Under the pieces are notes generated by a model, which was given only the letters and a program-made list of their open reading frames with translations, was not told the origin of the DNA and searched no databases. The position numbers and the translations under genes are program-made. DNA of 64,000 bases from Beijerinckiaceae bacterium (GTDB taxonomy: Bacteria > Pseudomonadota > Alphaproteobacteria > Rhizobiales > Beijerinckiaceae): assembly GCA_947454485.1 (NCBI GenBank), contig CANGJJ010000001.1, forward strand, positions 372,001 through 436,000. The letters are read 5' to 3'. Shown here piece by piece: positions 26,082 through 33,869 of this stretch (position 1 is its first letter; each line of letters begins with the position of its first letter).

Positions 26082-26851
26082 CGCGCGCGCTCCGGCGCTG
26101 CGGCAATGGCGGGTGCCTGCGTCATGCCTGCGAGCACTTCAGCAATATGGCGCACCTCCATGGCGCTGCCTTGGCGCGCGAGTTTGCCCGCCATATTCAT
26201 CAAACAGCCAAGATCGCCGGCGAGCAAAACCTCGGCTTGCGCTTGGCTGGCTTGGGCTACTTTATGCGTCACGATGGCGTCAGAGATCTCGCCATATTTG
26301 ACCGCGAAAGTTCCGCCAAATCCGCAGCACACATCGGCCTGTGCCAGCTCGACCAAAGTCAGACCTTGAACGCTGTTGAGCAATTGGCGCGGCTGCGCCT
26401 CGATGCCAAGTTCGCGCAGGCCCGAACAACTGTCATGATAGGTGACTGTATGGGGATAGTGCGCATCAACACGCGTGATCTTCATGACATCGGTGAGGAA
26501 GCTGACAAGCTCGTGGCATTTTGCACCAAAGGCGATGGCTGTTGCGTGCAGGTCCGGCTCATCCGCGAAGAGGTCGGGATAATGTTTGGCGAGCATGCCC
26601 CCGCAAGAGCCAGAGGGAGCGACGACATAATCGCAGCTCGCGAAACTCTGCATGACCTGCAGTGCGAGGCTTTTGGCATCTGCGCGATCACCTGAATTAT
26701 AGGCGGGCTGCCCGCAGCAGGTTTGCGCAGGCACAATAACTTCGCAGCCAGCCTCCTCCAGCAAGTGCACAGCGGCAAAGCCGATGCTGGGGCGGAAGAG
26801 ATCGACAAGGCAAGTGACGAGAAGGCCCACGCGCGGCTTTGAGGCAGGCAA
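26078..26851 (-). CDS. lutA: Lactate utilization protein A (CCG-domain Fe-S oxidoreductase)
   Basis: LutA/YkgE with two cysteine-rich CCG domains: TCCGQPAYNSG and GSCGGML, then SCSGLRELGI and ADVCCGFGGTFA. The conserved family start KPRVGLLVTCLVDLFRPS comes just after a TTG codon at 26851, which has a GGGGG ribosome site seven bases upstream and gives 257 aa, close to the family's ~240. An in-frame ATG at 26995 would add 48 residues unlike the family and would run through the strong terminator hairpin at 26914-26945, so I prefer TTG. First gene of lutABC. Confidence 0.85.
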   Translation of the reverse strand: MPASKPRVGLLVTCLVDLFRPSIGFAAVHLLEEAGCEVIVPAQTCCGQPAYNSGDRADAKSLALQVMQSFASCDYVVAPSGSCGGMLAKHYPDLFADEPDLHATAIAFGAKCHELVSFLTDVMKITRVDAHYPHTVTYHDSCSGLRELGIEAQPRQLLNSVQGLTLVELAQADVCCGFGGTFAVKYGEISDAIVTHKVAQASQAQAEVLLAGDLGCLMNMAGKLARQGSAMEVRHIAEVLAGMTQAPAIAAAPERAR

Positions 26852-26913
26852 GGCATAACCCCCAGTGAAACAAGGCCCAGATTGCCCCGCCTGCGCCAGC
26901 CACGCAATGGCAC

Positions 26914-26945
26914 AAAAAACCGGCCGGGTTTCAGGGCCCGGCCGG
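26914..26945 (-). terminator. Strong Rho-independent terminator upstream of lutA
   Basis: CCGGCCGGG pairs perfectly over 9 bp with CCCGGCCGG, 8-base loop, followed on the minus strand by TTTTTT. It ends the candidate small RNA and insulates or attenuates lutABC, whose start codon lies about 60 bases further on. Confidence 0.85.
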
Positions 26946-27007
26946 TTCGCCGCTTCGTCGGGGGGAGGAACGAAGGAGGGCGGTGTCTCGGTCATGACCG
27001 AGCCATG
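26914..27007 (-). ncRNA. Candidate small RNA with anti-Shine-Dalgarno hairpin loop
   Basis: On the minus strand three stems follow one another. They are CTCGGT-CATG-ACCGAG (26987-27002), CTTCGT/ACGAAG with loop TCCTCCCCCCG (26953-26975), and a 9-bp terminator stem with a six-T tail. A second CCCTCC lies between stems one and two. Displaying CCUCC in a hairpin loop is the design of alphaproteobacterial anti-SD sRNAs (alpha-r14/NfeR1, cuckoo, CcnA types). No minus-strand gene upstream explains the terminator. It could instead be a lutABC leader attenuator. Confidence 0.62.
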
Positions 27008-27013
27008 GGAAAA

Positions 27014-27043
27014 ATTTAACGCGCGAACAGGCGATTGATCCAA
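27014..27043 (-). promoter_or_regulatory. Promoter-like element for the candidate small RNA
   Basis: Minus strand TTGGAT (27038-27043) and TTAAAT (27014-27019) are separated by 18 bp and sit six to seven bases before the inferred RNA start at about 27007. Confidence 0.45.
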
Positions 27044-27164
27044 TCGTATGTTCCTCTCATCTTGATAGGCTGCCCCAATGTAACCCCGCCTTAACCCGGG
27101 CAAGGCAAAATGCCGTCATTGCAATGTTCCAGCGCTTGGCGCTGTTTATTGATTGGTGCTTTTC

Positions 27165-27941
27165 ATGATTTTGCATCGAGCCTTTTTGGCATCGCTTGCA
27201 GTGTGTGCGCTTGGCGCGCCCGCTCAGGCCCAAAACCGAATCCTTGGCGGTGGCTTTTTGGAAATGGTCGCGACATTTCGTGATCCAACGCCGCGCGTTT
27301 ATGTCGAGCGCCCGCGCTACCAAAATGCTGCTGCGCCCCAATCTGCACCCGTGCCGCCTTTGCCCGTGCCGGTGACACCGCCAGTTCAGGCCCAAAGGCC
27401 GCAGCTACCGGCACCAGTGTCCATCACCCCGCCGGGGGCAGAGCCAGCGGGCGCGCAGCAGGCCGCTCTCACGCAAGATTACAAGACGGCTGCGATCCCG
27501 GAGGAGTTTCACCGTCGCCGCGTTTCTTATGAAGGATCGCATAAGCCCGGTACGATCATTGTTGATACGCCGCGTCGCTTTTTGTTTTTGGTGCAGGAAA
27601 ATGGCACCGCTATTCGCTACGGCATCGGCGTGGGAAGGCCAGGCTTTGAATGGGCGGGCATGAAAATGGTGACGCGCAAGGCCGAATGGCCGGGCTGGAC
27701 GCCGCCCCCTGATATGCGCAAACGCTTGCCTGATCTGCCAGTCTTCATGCGCGGCGGGCCGGGCAATCCGCTCGGCGCGCGCGCGCTTTATTTGGGCTCA
27801 ACGCTCTATCGCATTCACGGCACCAATGAGCCTTGGACGATTGGGCGCAATGTCTCGTCAGGCTGCATCCGCATGATGGATGAGGATGTGATCGATCTTT
27901 ACAACCGCACCAAAGTTGGCACGCCTGTCATCGTGATCTGA
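27165..27941 (+). CDS. L,D-transpeptidase (YkuD domain), periplasmic, 258 aa
   Basis: A signal peptide (MILHRAFLASLAVCALGAPAQA) is followed by a Pro/Gln-rich linker (about residues 55-95) and a YkuD catalytic domain. The active site is YRIHGTNEP (His) and NVSSGCIRM (catalytic Cys). It makes 3-3 peptidoglycan cross-links or attaches proteins to peptidoglycan. The ATG at 27165 is chosen because it opens directly on the signal peptide; TTG at 27153 is in frame. Its stop TGA abuts the convergent gene's stop. Confidence 0.9.
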   Translation: MILHRAFLASLAVCALGAPAQAQNRILGGGFLEMVATFRDPTPRVYVERPRYQNAAAPQSAPVPPLPVPVTPPVQAQRPQLPAPVSITPPGAEPAGAQQAALTQDYKTAAIPEEFHRRRVSYEGSHKPGTIIVDTPRRFLFLVQENGTAIRYGIGVGRPGFEWAGMKMVTRKAEWPGWTPPPDMRKRLPDLPVFMRGGPGNPLGARALYLGSTLYRIHGTNEPWTIGRNVSSGCIRMMDEDVIDLYNRTKVGTPVIVI

Positions 27942-28670
27942 TCACACATCGCTCGGGTCATCATTATAGCCGCCGCCGCTGTCATAGCTGTCGCTAGAGT
28001 CATGCGAGGCGGGGAAGATGTCGCTCATGTCGGGTGTGGTGCCAGCACCCGGCAGAGCGCCCGAGTCGCGTCCGCTGTCACCAAAGCCAGCGGATTGCGA
28101 ATTGCCGATGCCCAGATGATTGTTGCCATGATTGCCGTCAAACAAACCGCGCAGCGAATTGGCGAGCAACATGCCGCCAGCGACACCGGCGGCCGCACCC
28201 AGAGCACCTTGCAAAAATCCGCCACCGCTCGCAGGTGCTTGCGCAGGTGCTGCCATGGGTTGAGGCTGAGGTTGGGGCGCTTGCGGCCATTGGGGCGCGG
28301 CGCTTTGGCCAGCCATTGCTTCTTGCGCATTGCGGCCCCAAGGCGAGGCGGGCGCGCCCGTGGTTGGCACGCTGGTGGGAGTGCTCGTGGCCGGGCTTGA
28401 GCCAAAGATCGTCTTGTCGCTGAGGAAGGAGCTGGATGAAGCGCCTTCCAGAGCCTTCACGCGGGCCCGCAACTCCTCAATCTGGGCGGCTGCCGCCTTC
28501 AGACCTTGTTCTTGCACGAGCACGGTCTGGGCGAGGAGATAAGGCGCAAAGGGCATTTGGCTGACAGCGTCGTCGATCAGAGCCTGTGCTTCGCCATCGC
28601 GTGGCTGGTCGCCAGCTTTGTCGATGCGCTGAAACATCTCAATGAGAAGCTGGCGTTCCTGAGGGGTCAT
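27942..28670 (-). CDS. DUF2076 domain-containing protein, 242 aa
   Basis: The N-terminal 75 residues (MTPQERQLLIEMFQRIDKAG, AQALIDDAVSQMPFAPYLLAQTVLVQEQGL) are the DUF2076 helical domain. A short coiled coil (IEELRARVKALEG), a long Pro/Ala/Gln-rich linker, a Gly/Ala-rich segment (GGGFLQGALGAAAGVAGGMLL) and an Asp/Ser/Gly-rich acidic tail follow. No signal peptide is present. Its role is unknown; the Gly-rich hydrophobic stretch may associate with membranes. The ribosome site is GGGAGAC. Confidence 0.85.
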   Translation of the reverse strand: MTPQERQLLIEMFQRIDKAGDQPRDGEAQALIDDAVSQMPFAPYLLAQTVLVQEQGLKAAAAQIEELRARVKALEGASSSSFLSDKTIFGSSPATSTPTSVPTTGAPASPWGRNAQEAMAGQSAAPQWPQAPQPQPQPMAAPAQAPASGGGFLQGALGAAAGVAGGMLLANSLRGLFDGNHGNNHLGIGNSQSAGFGDSGRDSGALPGAGTTPDMSDIFPASHDSSDSYDSGGGYNDDPSDV

Positions 28671-28753
28671 GACTGTCTCCCGTGATGGCCTGTGGCCCGT
28701 GCACATATGGTCGGGAGAATTGCGGCAGCCAAGTGGCGCAGCGCCAGCGGAAC

Positions 28754-28780
28754 AAAAAAAGCCCCCGCCGAAGCGGGGGC
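28754..28780 (-). terminator. Rho-independent terminator of the porin gene
   Basis: On the minus strand GCCCCCGC-TTCG-GCGGGGGC is followed by TTTTTTT, a strong UUCG-capped terminator 26 bases after the porin stop codon. Confidence 0.92.
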
Positions 28781-28805
28781 TTTGAAGTTTAAGTCGAGCC
28801 GAAGC

Positions 28806-29708
28806 TTACTTGATGTCCTTGCCCTGCAGAGCGAAGGAGATCGTGCCGACAACGGCCGTGCCGCAATATTTGGACTGGGCAGCGCCGCTGAGCAGGGTCG
28901 AGCCAGTGATATAGCTGCACTCAGTCTTGCTCAGGTCGGTTGCATGATAGCGCAGGTCGAGCGTGGCGAGCTTGTAGGCATAAGAGACGCCAGCGTTCCA
29001 GTAGTTGTAGTCAGGCATCGAAATCGAACGGCTGCCGGTGCAAGTTGCAGTGACATGGGTTGCATCGCAATTGCCGAGCCACTGACGGCCAAACTCACCC
29101 GACAGAGCGAAGTCGCCCATCGTATATTTGGCGGTGCCCGAGAGATACTTACCCTGCGAGCCGAAGTCGAGATAGCTGGGGGTGAAGAAGGCATTCACGC
29201 CGAGCGTGAAGGCATCGTTCACAGCATAGCTGACCTTCGTATAGGCTTCGTACCAGCTGGGGTTTGTGATCCAGAACTTGCCGGTAGCGGTGTTGCTGTT
29301 CAGGTTGCCAGCTTCGTTCACATCATACTGATAGATGTAGTAGATGCCGCCGACATCGACCGTGAAGTTGCCGAAGGTAGCGCGCACACCGCCGATGGCG
29401 TCGAGCTCAACCGAGGGGCTCGAAGCCTGGTTGGTGAGCTTGATCGAGGAAGCTGCAGAACCGACATAAAGCTGCCAAGTCGGGTTGATCGTGTAACGCA
29501 GCTCGGCATTCACATTGCCCGAGATGCCATTGTTCGACTGGCTGATGCCACGGAAGATGTAGTTCGAGGTCAGGCCACCACCCACAGTGTAATCCCAGGG
29601 GGACACAACGACGGGGGCCGCAGGGGCCTTCTTGTTCAGCAGGTCAGCCGCGAAAGCGGAGCTGGCCGACAGGGCAACAGCAGCAAGAGCAAAAGCAGTC
29701 TTCTTCAT
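28806..29708 (-). CDS. TorF-family putative outer-membrane porin, 300 aa
   Basis: A clean signal peptide (MKKTAFALAAVALSASSAFA, cut before ADLL) precedes a beta-barrel-like mature part with alternating aromatic/polar strands (WDYTVGGGLTSNYIFRGISQSN, WQLYVGSAASS, YEAYTKVSYAVND). It ends in a strand running into GTISFALQGKDIK. The SNYIFRGISQS motif is typical of the TorF/Gcw_chp family found in proteobacterial outer membranes. Single-gene unit with its own terminator and a long 5' leader holding an inverted repeat, consistent with a well expressed, regulated gene. Confidence 0.85.
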   Translation of the reverse strand: MKKTAFALAAVALSASSAFAADLLNKKAPAAPVVVSPWDYTVGGGLTSNYIFRGISQSNNGISGNVNAELRYTINPTWQLYVGSAASSIKLTNQASSPSVELDAIGGVRATFGNFTVDVGGIYYIYQYDVNEAGNLNSNTATGKFWITNPSWYEAYTKVSYAVNDAFTLGVNAFFTPSYLDFGSQGKYLSGTAKYTMGDFALSGEFGRQWLGNCDATHVTATCTGSRSISMPDYNYWNAGVSYAYKLATLDLRYHATDLSKTECSYITGSTLLSGAAQSKYCGTAVVGTISFALQGKDIK

Positions 29709-29801
29709 GGGTCATTCTCCAACCAGAAACTGATGGAGAGACCGTGCAGCGCAGCATGGATGATGGCAAGAACAAGGGCTGTGCAATTGCCCAAACATTA
29801 T

Positions 29802-29821
29802 GCACCTTAACCATAAGGTGC
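29802..29821. promoter_or_regulatory. Perfect 8-bp inverted repeat upstream of the porin gene
   Basis: GCACCTTA-ACCA-TAAGGTGC lies 94-113 bp before the porin ATG, adjacent to a CATAAT -10-like hexamer on the minus strand. It could be an operator for a dimeric regulator, or a hairpin at the glcF 3' end; no U-run follows it. Confidence 0.45.
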
Positions 29822-29874
29822 CGGTTTTATGGGGCCTGAGCCTCAATCTCTGCAGTGATGTTGCGAAATTGTGA

Positions 29875-29889
29875 CACCCAGAATGGGTG
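29875..29889 (-). terminator. Weak hairpin after glcF
   Basis: CACCCA-TTC-TGGGTG directly follows the glcF stop on the minus strand. The 6-bp stem lacks a good U-run, so termination here is doubtful. Confidence 0.3.
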
Positions 29890-29892
29890 GAT

Positions 29893-31188
29893 TCACAGGA
29901 GTTCGGCCGGCTTGGGGCCGCCAGAGGCCCAATCCAGCAACTCAATCGTGTGAAGGATGGGAAGATTCGTCCCCTGCGCGATCTGGGTCATGCAGCCAAT
30001 ATTGCCCGCCGCGATGATCTGCGGCTTGGTCCGCTCGATATGTGCGACCTTGCGGGCGCCAAGGCGCTGGGCAAAGTCGGGTTGCAGGATGTTGTAGACG
30101 CCAGCTGAGCCGCAGCAGATATGGGCTTCAGGCACATCGCGCAGCTGAAAACCCGCCGCCTTGAGGAGGCGCTTGGGTGCATCCGTCACCTTCTGGCCAT
30201 GTTGGAGGGAGCAGGCGGCGTGATAGGCGACGATCTGACCCGTCTCATGCACATTGGGCAGGGGCGGCAGGCTGGCGACATATTCGCTGATATCGCGCGT
30301 GGCCTGAGAGACCCGTTCGGCCTTTTGCGCATAGGCAGGATCTTCACGCAGCATGAAGCCATAGTCTTTGACGGTGGTGCCGCAGCCCGACGTTGTGACC
30401 AAAATCGCCTCGAGCCCGCGATCCAATTCGCTGATCCAGGTATCGACATTGGCGCGCGCGAAATTGAGCGCATCGGCCTCGCGCCCCATATGATGCACCA
30501 AGGCCCCGCAGCAGCCTTCACTCGCCACGCTCACAACTTCGATTCCATGGCGCGCCAACAAGCGCCGCGCAGCCGCATTGATGGAGGGGCGCAGAACGGG
30601 CTGCGCGCAGCCCTCCAAAATCACCACACGCTTGCCGCTTGGTTGCGTGAGGATAGGTGCAGGCTCTGGAATGGGTTTGGATGGAAATTGCGCGGGCGCA
30701 AGGCTCAACATGCTGCGCAGCGATGCCCCGATATAAGGCAAAGTACCAAAAGCCGCGCGCAAGGGCCGCACGAGAAAGGCGGCGGCCAGAGCGACACGAA
30801 ATCGCTCGCGATAGGGCAAGATCTGCGCGAGCAGAGCGCGCATCAGGCGCTGATGCCAGGGGCGAGTGTAAGTGCTCTCAATATGCGCGCGCGCATGGTC
30901 GACCAGATGCATATAATGCACGCCCGAAGGGCAGGTCGTCATGCAAGACAGGCAAGACAGACAGCGGTCGATATGTTTGACGACTTCCGCCGTTGCAGGC
31001 TTGCCGCCTTCGAGCATGTCTTTGATGAGATAGATGCGACCGCGTGGCGAGTCGAGTTCATCACCTTCCAGCAGATAGGTCGGGCAGGTTGCTGTGCAAA
31101 AGCCGCAGTGAACGCAGCTGCGCAGAATCTTCTCCGAGCTGCGCAGTTGCGCATCGTCGAGCTGGGCGGGTGAGAAAAGCGTTTTCAT
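29893..31188 (-). CDS. glcF: Glycolate oxidase iron-sulfur subunit, 431 aa
   Basis: GlcF carries two 4Fe-4S sites (CVHCGFCTATCPTY near residue 25; CLSCLSCMTTCPSGV near 76) and two CCG domains (GCAQP/EGCCGALVHHMG; AACSLQHG/ICCGSAGVYN). It moves electrons from the GlcD flavin to the membrane. It starts 18 bp after glcE and closes the glcDEF operon. Cytoplasmic face of the inner membrane expected. Confidence 0.95.
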   Translation of the reverse strand: MKTLFSPAQLDDAQLRSSEKILRSCVHCGFCTATCPTYLLEGDELDSPRGRIYLIKDMLEGGKPATAEVVKHIDRCLSCLSCMTTCPSGVHYMHLVDHARAHIESTYTRPWHQRLMRALLAQILPYRERFRVALAAAFLVRPLRAAFGTLPYIGASLRSMLSLAPAQFPSKPIPEPAPILTQPSGKRVVILEGCAQPVLRPSINAAARRLLARHGIEVVSVASEGCCGALVHHMGREADALNFARANVDTWISELDRGLEAILVTTSGCGTTVKDYGFMLREDPAYAQKAERVSQATRDISEYVASLPPLPNVHETGQIVAYHAACSLQHGQKVTDAPKRLLKAAGFQLRDVPEAHICCGSAGVYNILQPDFAQRLGARKVAHIERTKPQIIAAGNIGCMTQIAQGTNLPILHTIELLDWASGGPKPAELL

Positions 31189-31206
31189 AGATCACGTCCC
31201 GCAGGC

Positions 31207-32397
31207 TCACAGGCCCGCATACATCCGTCCAGGATTGAAAAGGCGATGCGGGTCAAAACTGTCTTTAATGCCGCGCGTGAGCTGCATCAAAGGCGCGGCA
31301 GGCGGGGCGAAGACCGGTACATCTTCGCGCACCGATTGGGGTGCTCGGATGAGGGTTGCATGGCCCGATTGGACGGCCGCGCGCACAATCGCCGCGCCGC
31401 AATCGCCCCCCGCTGTGGTGGCAAACCAGATGAGCCCGCCACCCCAATCATAAAACCACTGGCCCTTCAGCCCCGCCGAAATCGCGGCCATGACCAGCGG
31501 TGCGCGGGTGGGGGCGGTTGAAATGCGCCAGACAGATTGATCGCTGGGCTTGGCGAGCGGTGTCACATCCCCAATCTCGCGCCATATCTTCAAAGAGGCA
31601 TCATGATCGAGCCGATGCATCGGCCCATAGGAGGCGAGCAATTTTTCAAGCTCGCGCATCCGGTAGTCAACGGATTCGGGGAAATGTTCGATGCGCAGCA
31701 AAGTCTGCGGCACGGGCGAGAGGCAAGCTGGCAGATGGGCTGCACCACTCACTTCATAGGGCGAGCCCAAAGCGGCCGACAGACAGGCGATGGCTTGCGC
31801 ATCCTCGAGCCCTTCGATGACGAGGGTCGCGGTGCGACGCGGGCGCGGCAGAACTTTGAACGTGACTTCGGTGAGAATGCCGAGCGTGCCGAAAGAGCCG
31901 CACATGACTTTGACCAGATCGAGCCCGGTGACATTTTTCATGACGCGGCCGCCAGATTTCACCGCCTCACCGCGCCCATTCACCAAACGCAGCCCCAAGA
32001 GATGGTCGCGCGCGGCCCCGCCCTGAATGCGGCGTGGGCCAGACAAATTGCAGGCCGCCACAGCGCCAATGCTGGGCTCTCCTGTGGCACCATAAATAGC
32101 GCGGTGGTCCATCGGCTCGAATGGCAGCATCTGGCCTTTCTCAGCCAGCACAGATTCAATCTCAGCCAGAGGCGTTCCCGCGCGCGCGCTGATGACCATT
32201 TCGCCTGGCTCATAAAGCGTGATGCCGGTGAGGGCGGCGGTTGAGAGTTTGCGCGGGGCGCGCACTGGTCGCCCCAGACCTGCGCGTGTCGCGCCGCCTT
32301 CAATCGCAAGGGGCGTGCGCGCGCGTCGCGCTTCATTCACAATATCGATGACCTCAGCCTCGCTGGTGGGGCGGTCGAGTGTGAGGGTCTGGTTCAT
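31207..32397 (-). CDS. glcE: Glycolate oxidase FAD-binding subunit, 396 aa
   Basis: GlcE is a second FAD-binding-4 protein of the glycolate oxidase. The FAD domain shows LAIEGGATRAGLGRP, GATGEPSIGAVAACNLSGPRRI and SGGRVMKNVTGLDLVKVMCGSFGTLGILTEV. The C-terminus ends in FDPHRLFNPGRMYAGL, as in the family. The start MNQTLTLDRPTS at 32397 overlaps the glcD stop by ATGA. Confidence 0.95.
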   Translation of the reverse strand: MNQTLTLDRPTSEAEVIDIVNEARRARTPLAIEGGATRAGLGRPVRAPRKLSTAALTGITLYEPGEMVISARAGTPLAEIESVLAEKGQMLPFEPMDHRAIYGATGEPSIGAVAACNLSGPRRIQGGAARDHLLGLRLVNGRGEAVKSGGRVMKNVTGLDLVKVMCGSFGTLGILTEVTFKVLPRPRRTATLVIEGLEDAQAIACLSAALGSPYEVSGAAHLPACLSPVPQTLLRIEHFPESVDYRMRELEKLLASYGPMHRLDHDASLKIWREIGDVTPLAKPSDQSVWRISTAPTRAPLVMAAISAGLKGQWFYDWGGGLIWFATTAGGDCGAAIVRAAVQSGHATLIRAPQSVREDVPVFAPPAAPLMQLTRGIKDSFDPHRLFNPGRMYAGL

Positions 32398-33830
32398 GCA
32401 GAGCCCCGCGCATCCAGCGGAAATACTTTGGATGGATTGAGCAGCCATTGGGGATCAAACACGGCGCGTACCCGCATTTGTTGATCAAGATCGGTTTGTG
32501 AAAACTGAAACAGCATGAGATCGCGCTTTTCGATACCAACGCCATGTTCACCAGTGAGACAACCGCCGACCTCAACGCAGAGTTTCAAAATATCATTCCC
32601 TGCCGCTTCCGCCTTGGCTTGCTCCGCCGGATCATTGACATTGTACATAATGAGCGGATGCATATTACCATCGCCTGCGTGAAACACATTGGCCACACGC
32701 AGGCCATAATGCTTCACAATCTCGTCAGTGCGCTTGAGCACATAAGACAGCTGGCCGGTCGGCACGGTACCATCCATGCAAATGTAATCAGCCACGCGGC
32801 CCGTTGCGCCGAAGGCTGATTTGCGCCCCTTCCAGATCAGCGCTGCCTCCAGCGCGGATTGGGACTCGCGCACCGTGCGTACGCCATGTTTCTTGGCGAT
32901 CTCGATGATGCGCGAGAGTTGCGCCTCCATCTCCGTGGGCGAGCCCTCAACTTCGATGATCAACATGGCCTCGACATCGAGCGGATAGCCCGCATGGGCG
33001 AAGGCTTCGGTGATCTCGATGGCAGGCTTGTCCATAAACTCCATCGCCACAGGCACAATGCCATTGCCAATCACATCGGCAACGCAGGCCCCCGCCTCTT
33101 CACTGGAGTCAAAGCCAAACAGAACAGGCCGCGCACCTTCTGCTGCGCGCAAGATGCGCACGGTTGCTTCGGTCACAACGCCCAGTTGGCCTTCAGCCCC
33201 CACGATCAGGCCCAGAAGATCATAGCCATCAGCATCCAGATGATCGCCGCCCAGTTCCACGACGGTGCCGTCCATCATCACAAGCGTAACGCCCATGATG
33301 TGATTGGTGGTGACACCATGTTTGAGACAATGGGCGCCGCCCGAATTCATCCCGATATTGCCGCCAATCGTACAGGCCAATTGCGAGGAGGGATCGGGCG
33401 CATAGAAAAAACCATCTGCCATGATGGCATCAGTAATGCCAAGATTGGTCACGCCAGCTTGAACGCGGGCCGTGCGATTGGCATAGCTCACATCCAAAAT
33501 GCGGTTGAGCTTGGACAGACCCACAACGACTGCGTCCTCTTGCGGGATCGCACCGCCCGACAAAGAGGTTCCAGCGCCGCGCGCGACGACTTTCACGCCT
33601 TCGTGATTAAGGAAGGCCAGCACATCCGACACTTCTTGCGTGCTGGTGGGCAAGACGACGGCCAGTGGCATGCGGCGATAGGCGGTGAGCGCATCGGTCT
33701 CGAACGCGCGTCGCTCATCTTCGCTGGTGATGAGGCTGGAGGCTGGCACAAGCTTGGCGAGCCCGGCGATGATCGCATCGCGGCGCGCAAGAATGTTGGC
33801 GTCAGGAACTGGAAAAGCAATCTCGCTCAC
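32394..33830 (-). CDS. glcD: Glycolate oxidase FAD-linked catalytic subunit, 478 aa
   Basis: GlcD oxidises glycolate (and often D-lactate) to glyoxylate. FAD-binding motifs VVARGAGTSLSGGAIP and GGNIGMNSGGAHCLKHG are followed by IVGAEGQLGVVTEATVRI. The C-terminal catalytic part includes NVFHAGDGNMHPLI and GGCLTGEHGVGIEKRD with metal/substrate His residues. I chose the GTG at 33830 (AAAGGTG upstream) over a TTG nine codons earlier. First gene of glcDEF; no GlcC-type regulator is adjacent. Confidence 0.94.
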   Translation of the reverse strand: MSEIAFPVPDANILARRDAIIAGLAKLVPASSLITSEDERRAFETDALTAYRRMPLAVVLPTSTQEVSDVLAFLNHEGVKVVARGAGTSLSGGAIPQEDAVVVGLSKLNRILDVSYANRTARVQAGVTNLGITDAIMADGFFYAPDPSSQLACTIGGNIGMNSGGAHCLKHGVTTNHIMGVTLVMMDGTVVELGGDHLDADGYDLLGLIVGAEGQLGVVTEATVRILRAAEGARPVLFGFDSSEEAGACVADVIGNGIVPVAMEFMDKPAIEITEAFAHAGYPLDVEAMLIIEVEGSPTEMEAQLSRIIEIAKKHGVRTVRESQSALEAALIWKGRKSAFGATGRVADYICMDGTVPTGQLSYVLKRTDEIVKHYGLRVANVFHAGDGNMHPLIMYNVNDPAEQAKAEAAGNDILKLCVEVGGCLTGEHGVGIEKRDLMLFQFSQTDLDQQMRVRAVFDPQWLLNPSKVFPLDARGSA

Positions 33831-33869
33831 GACAACACCTTTTGTTGGAGCCTGCAAACCAAGCGCGCG

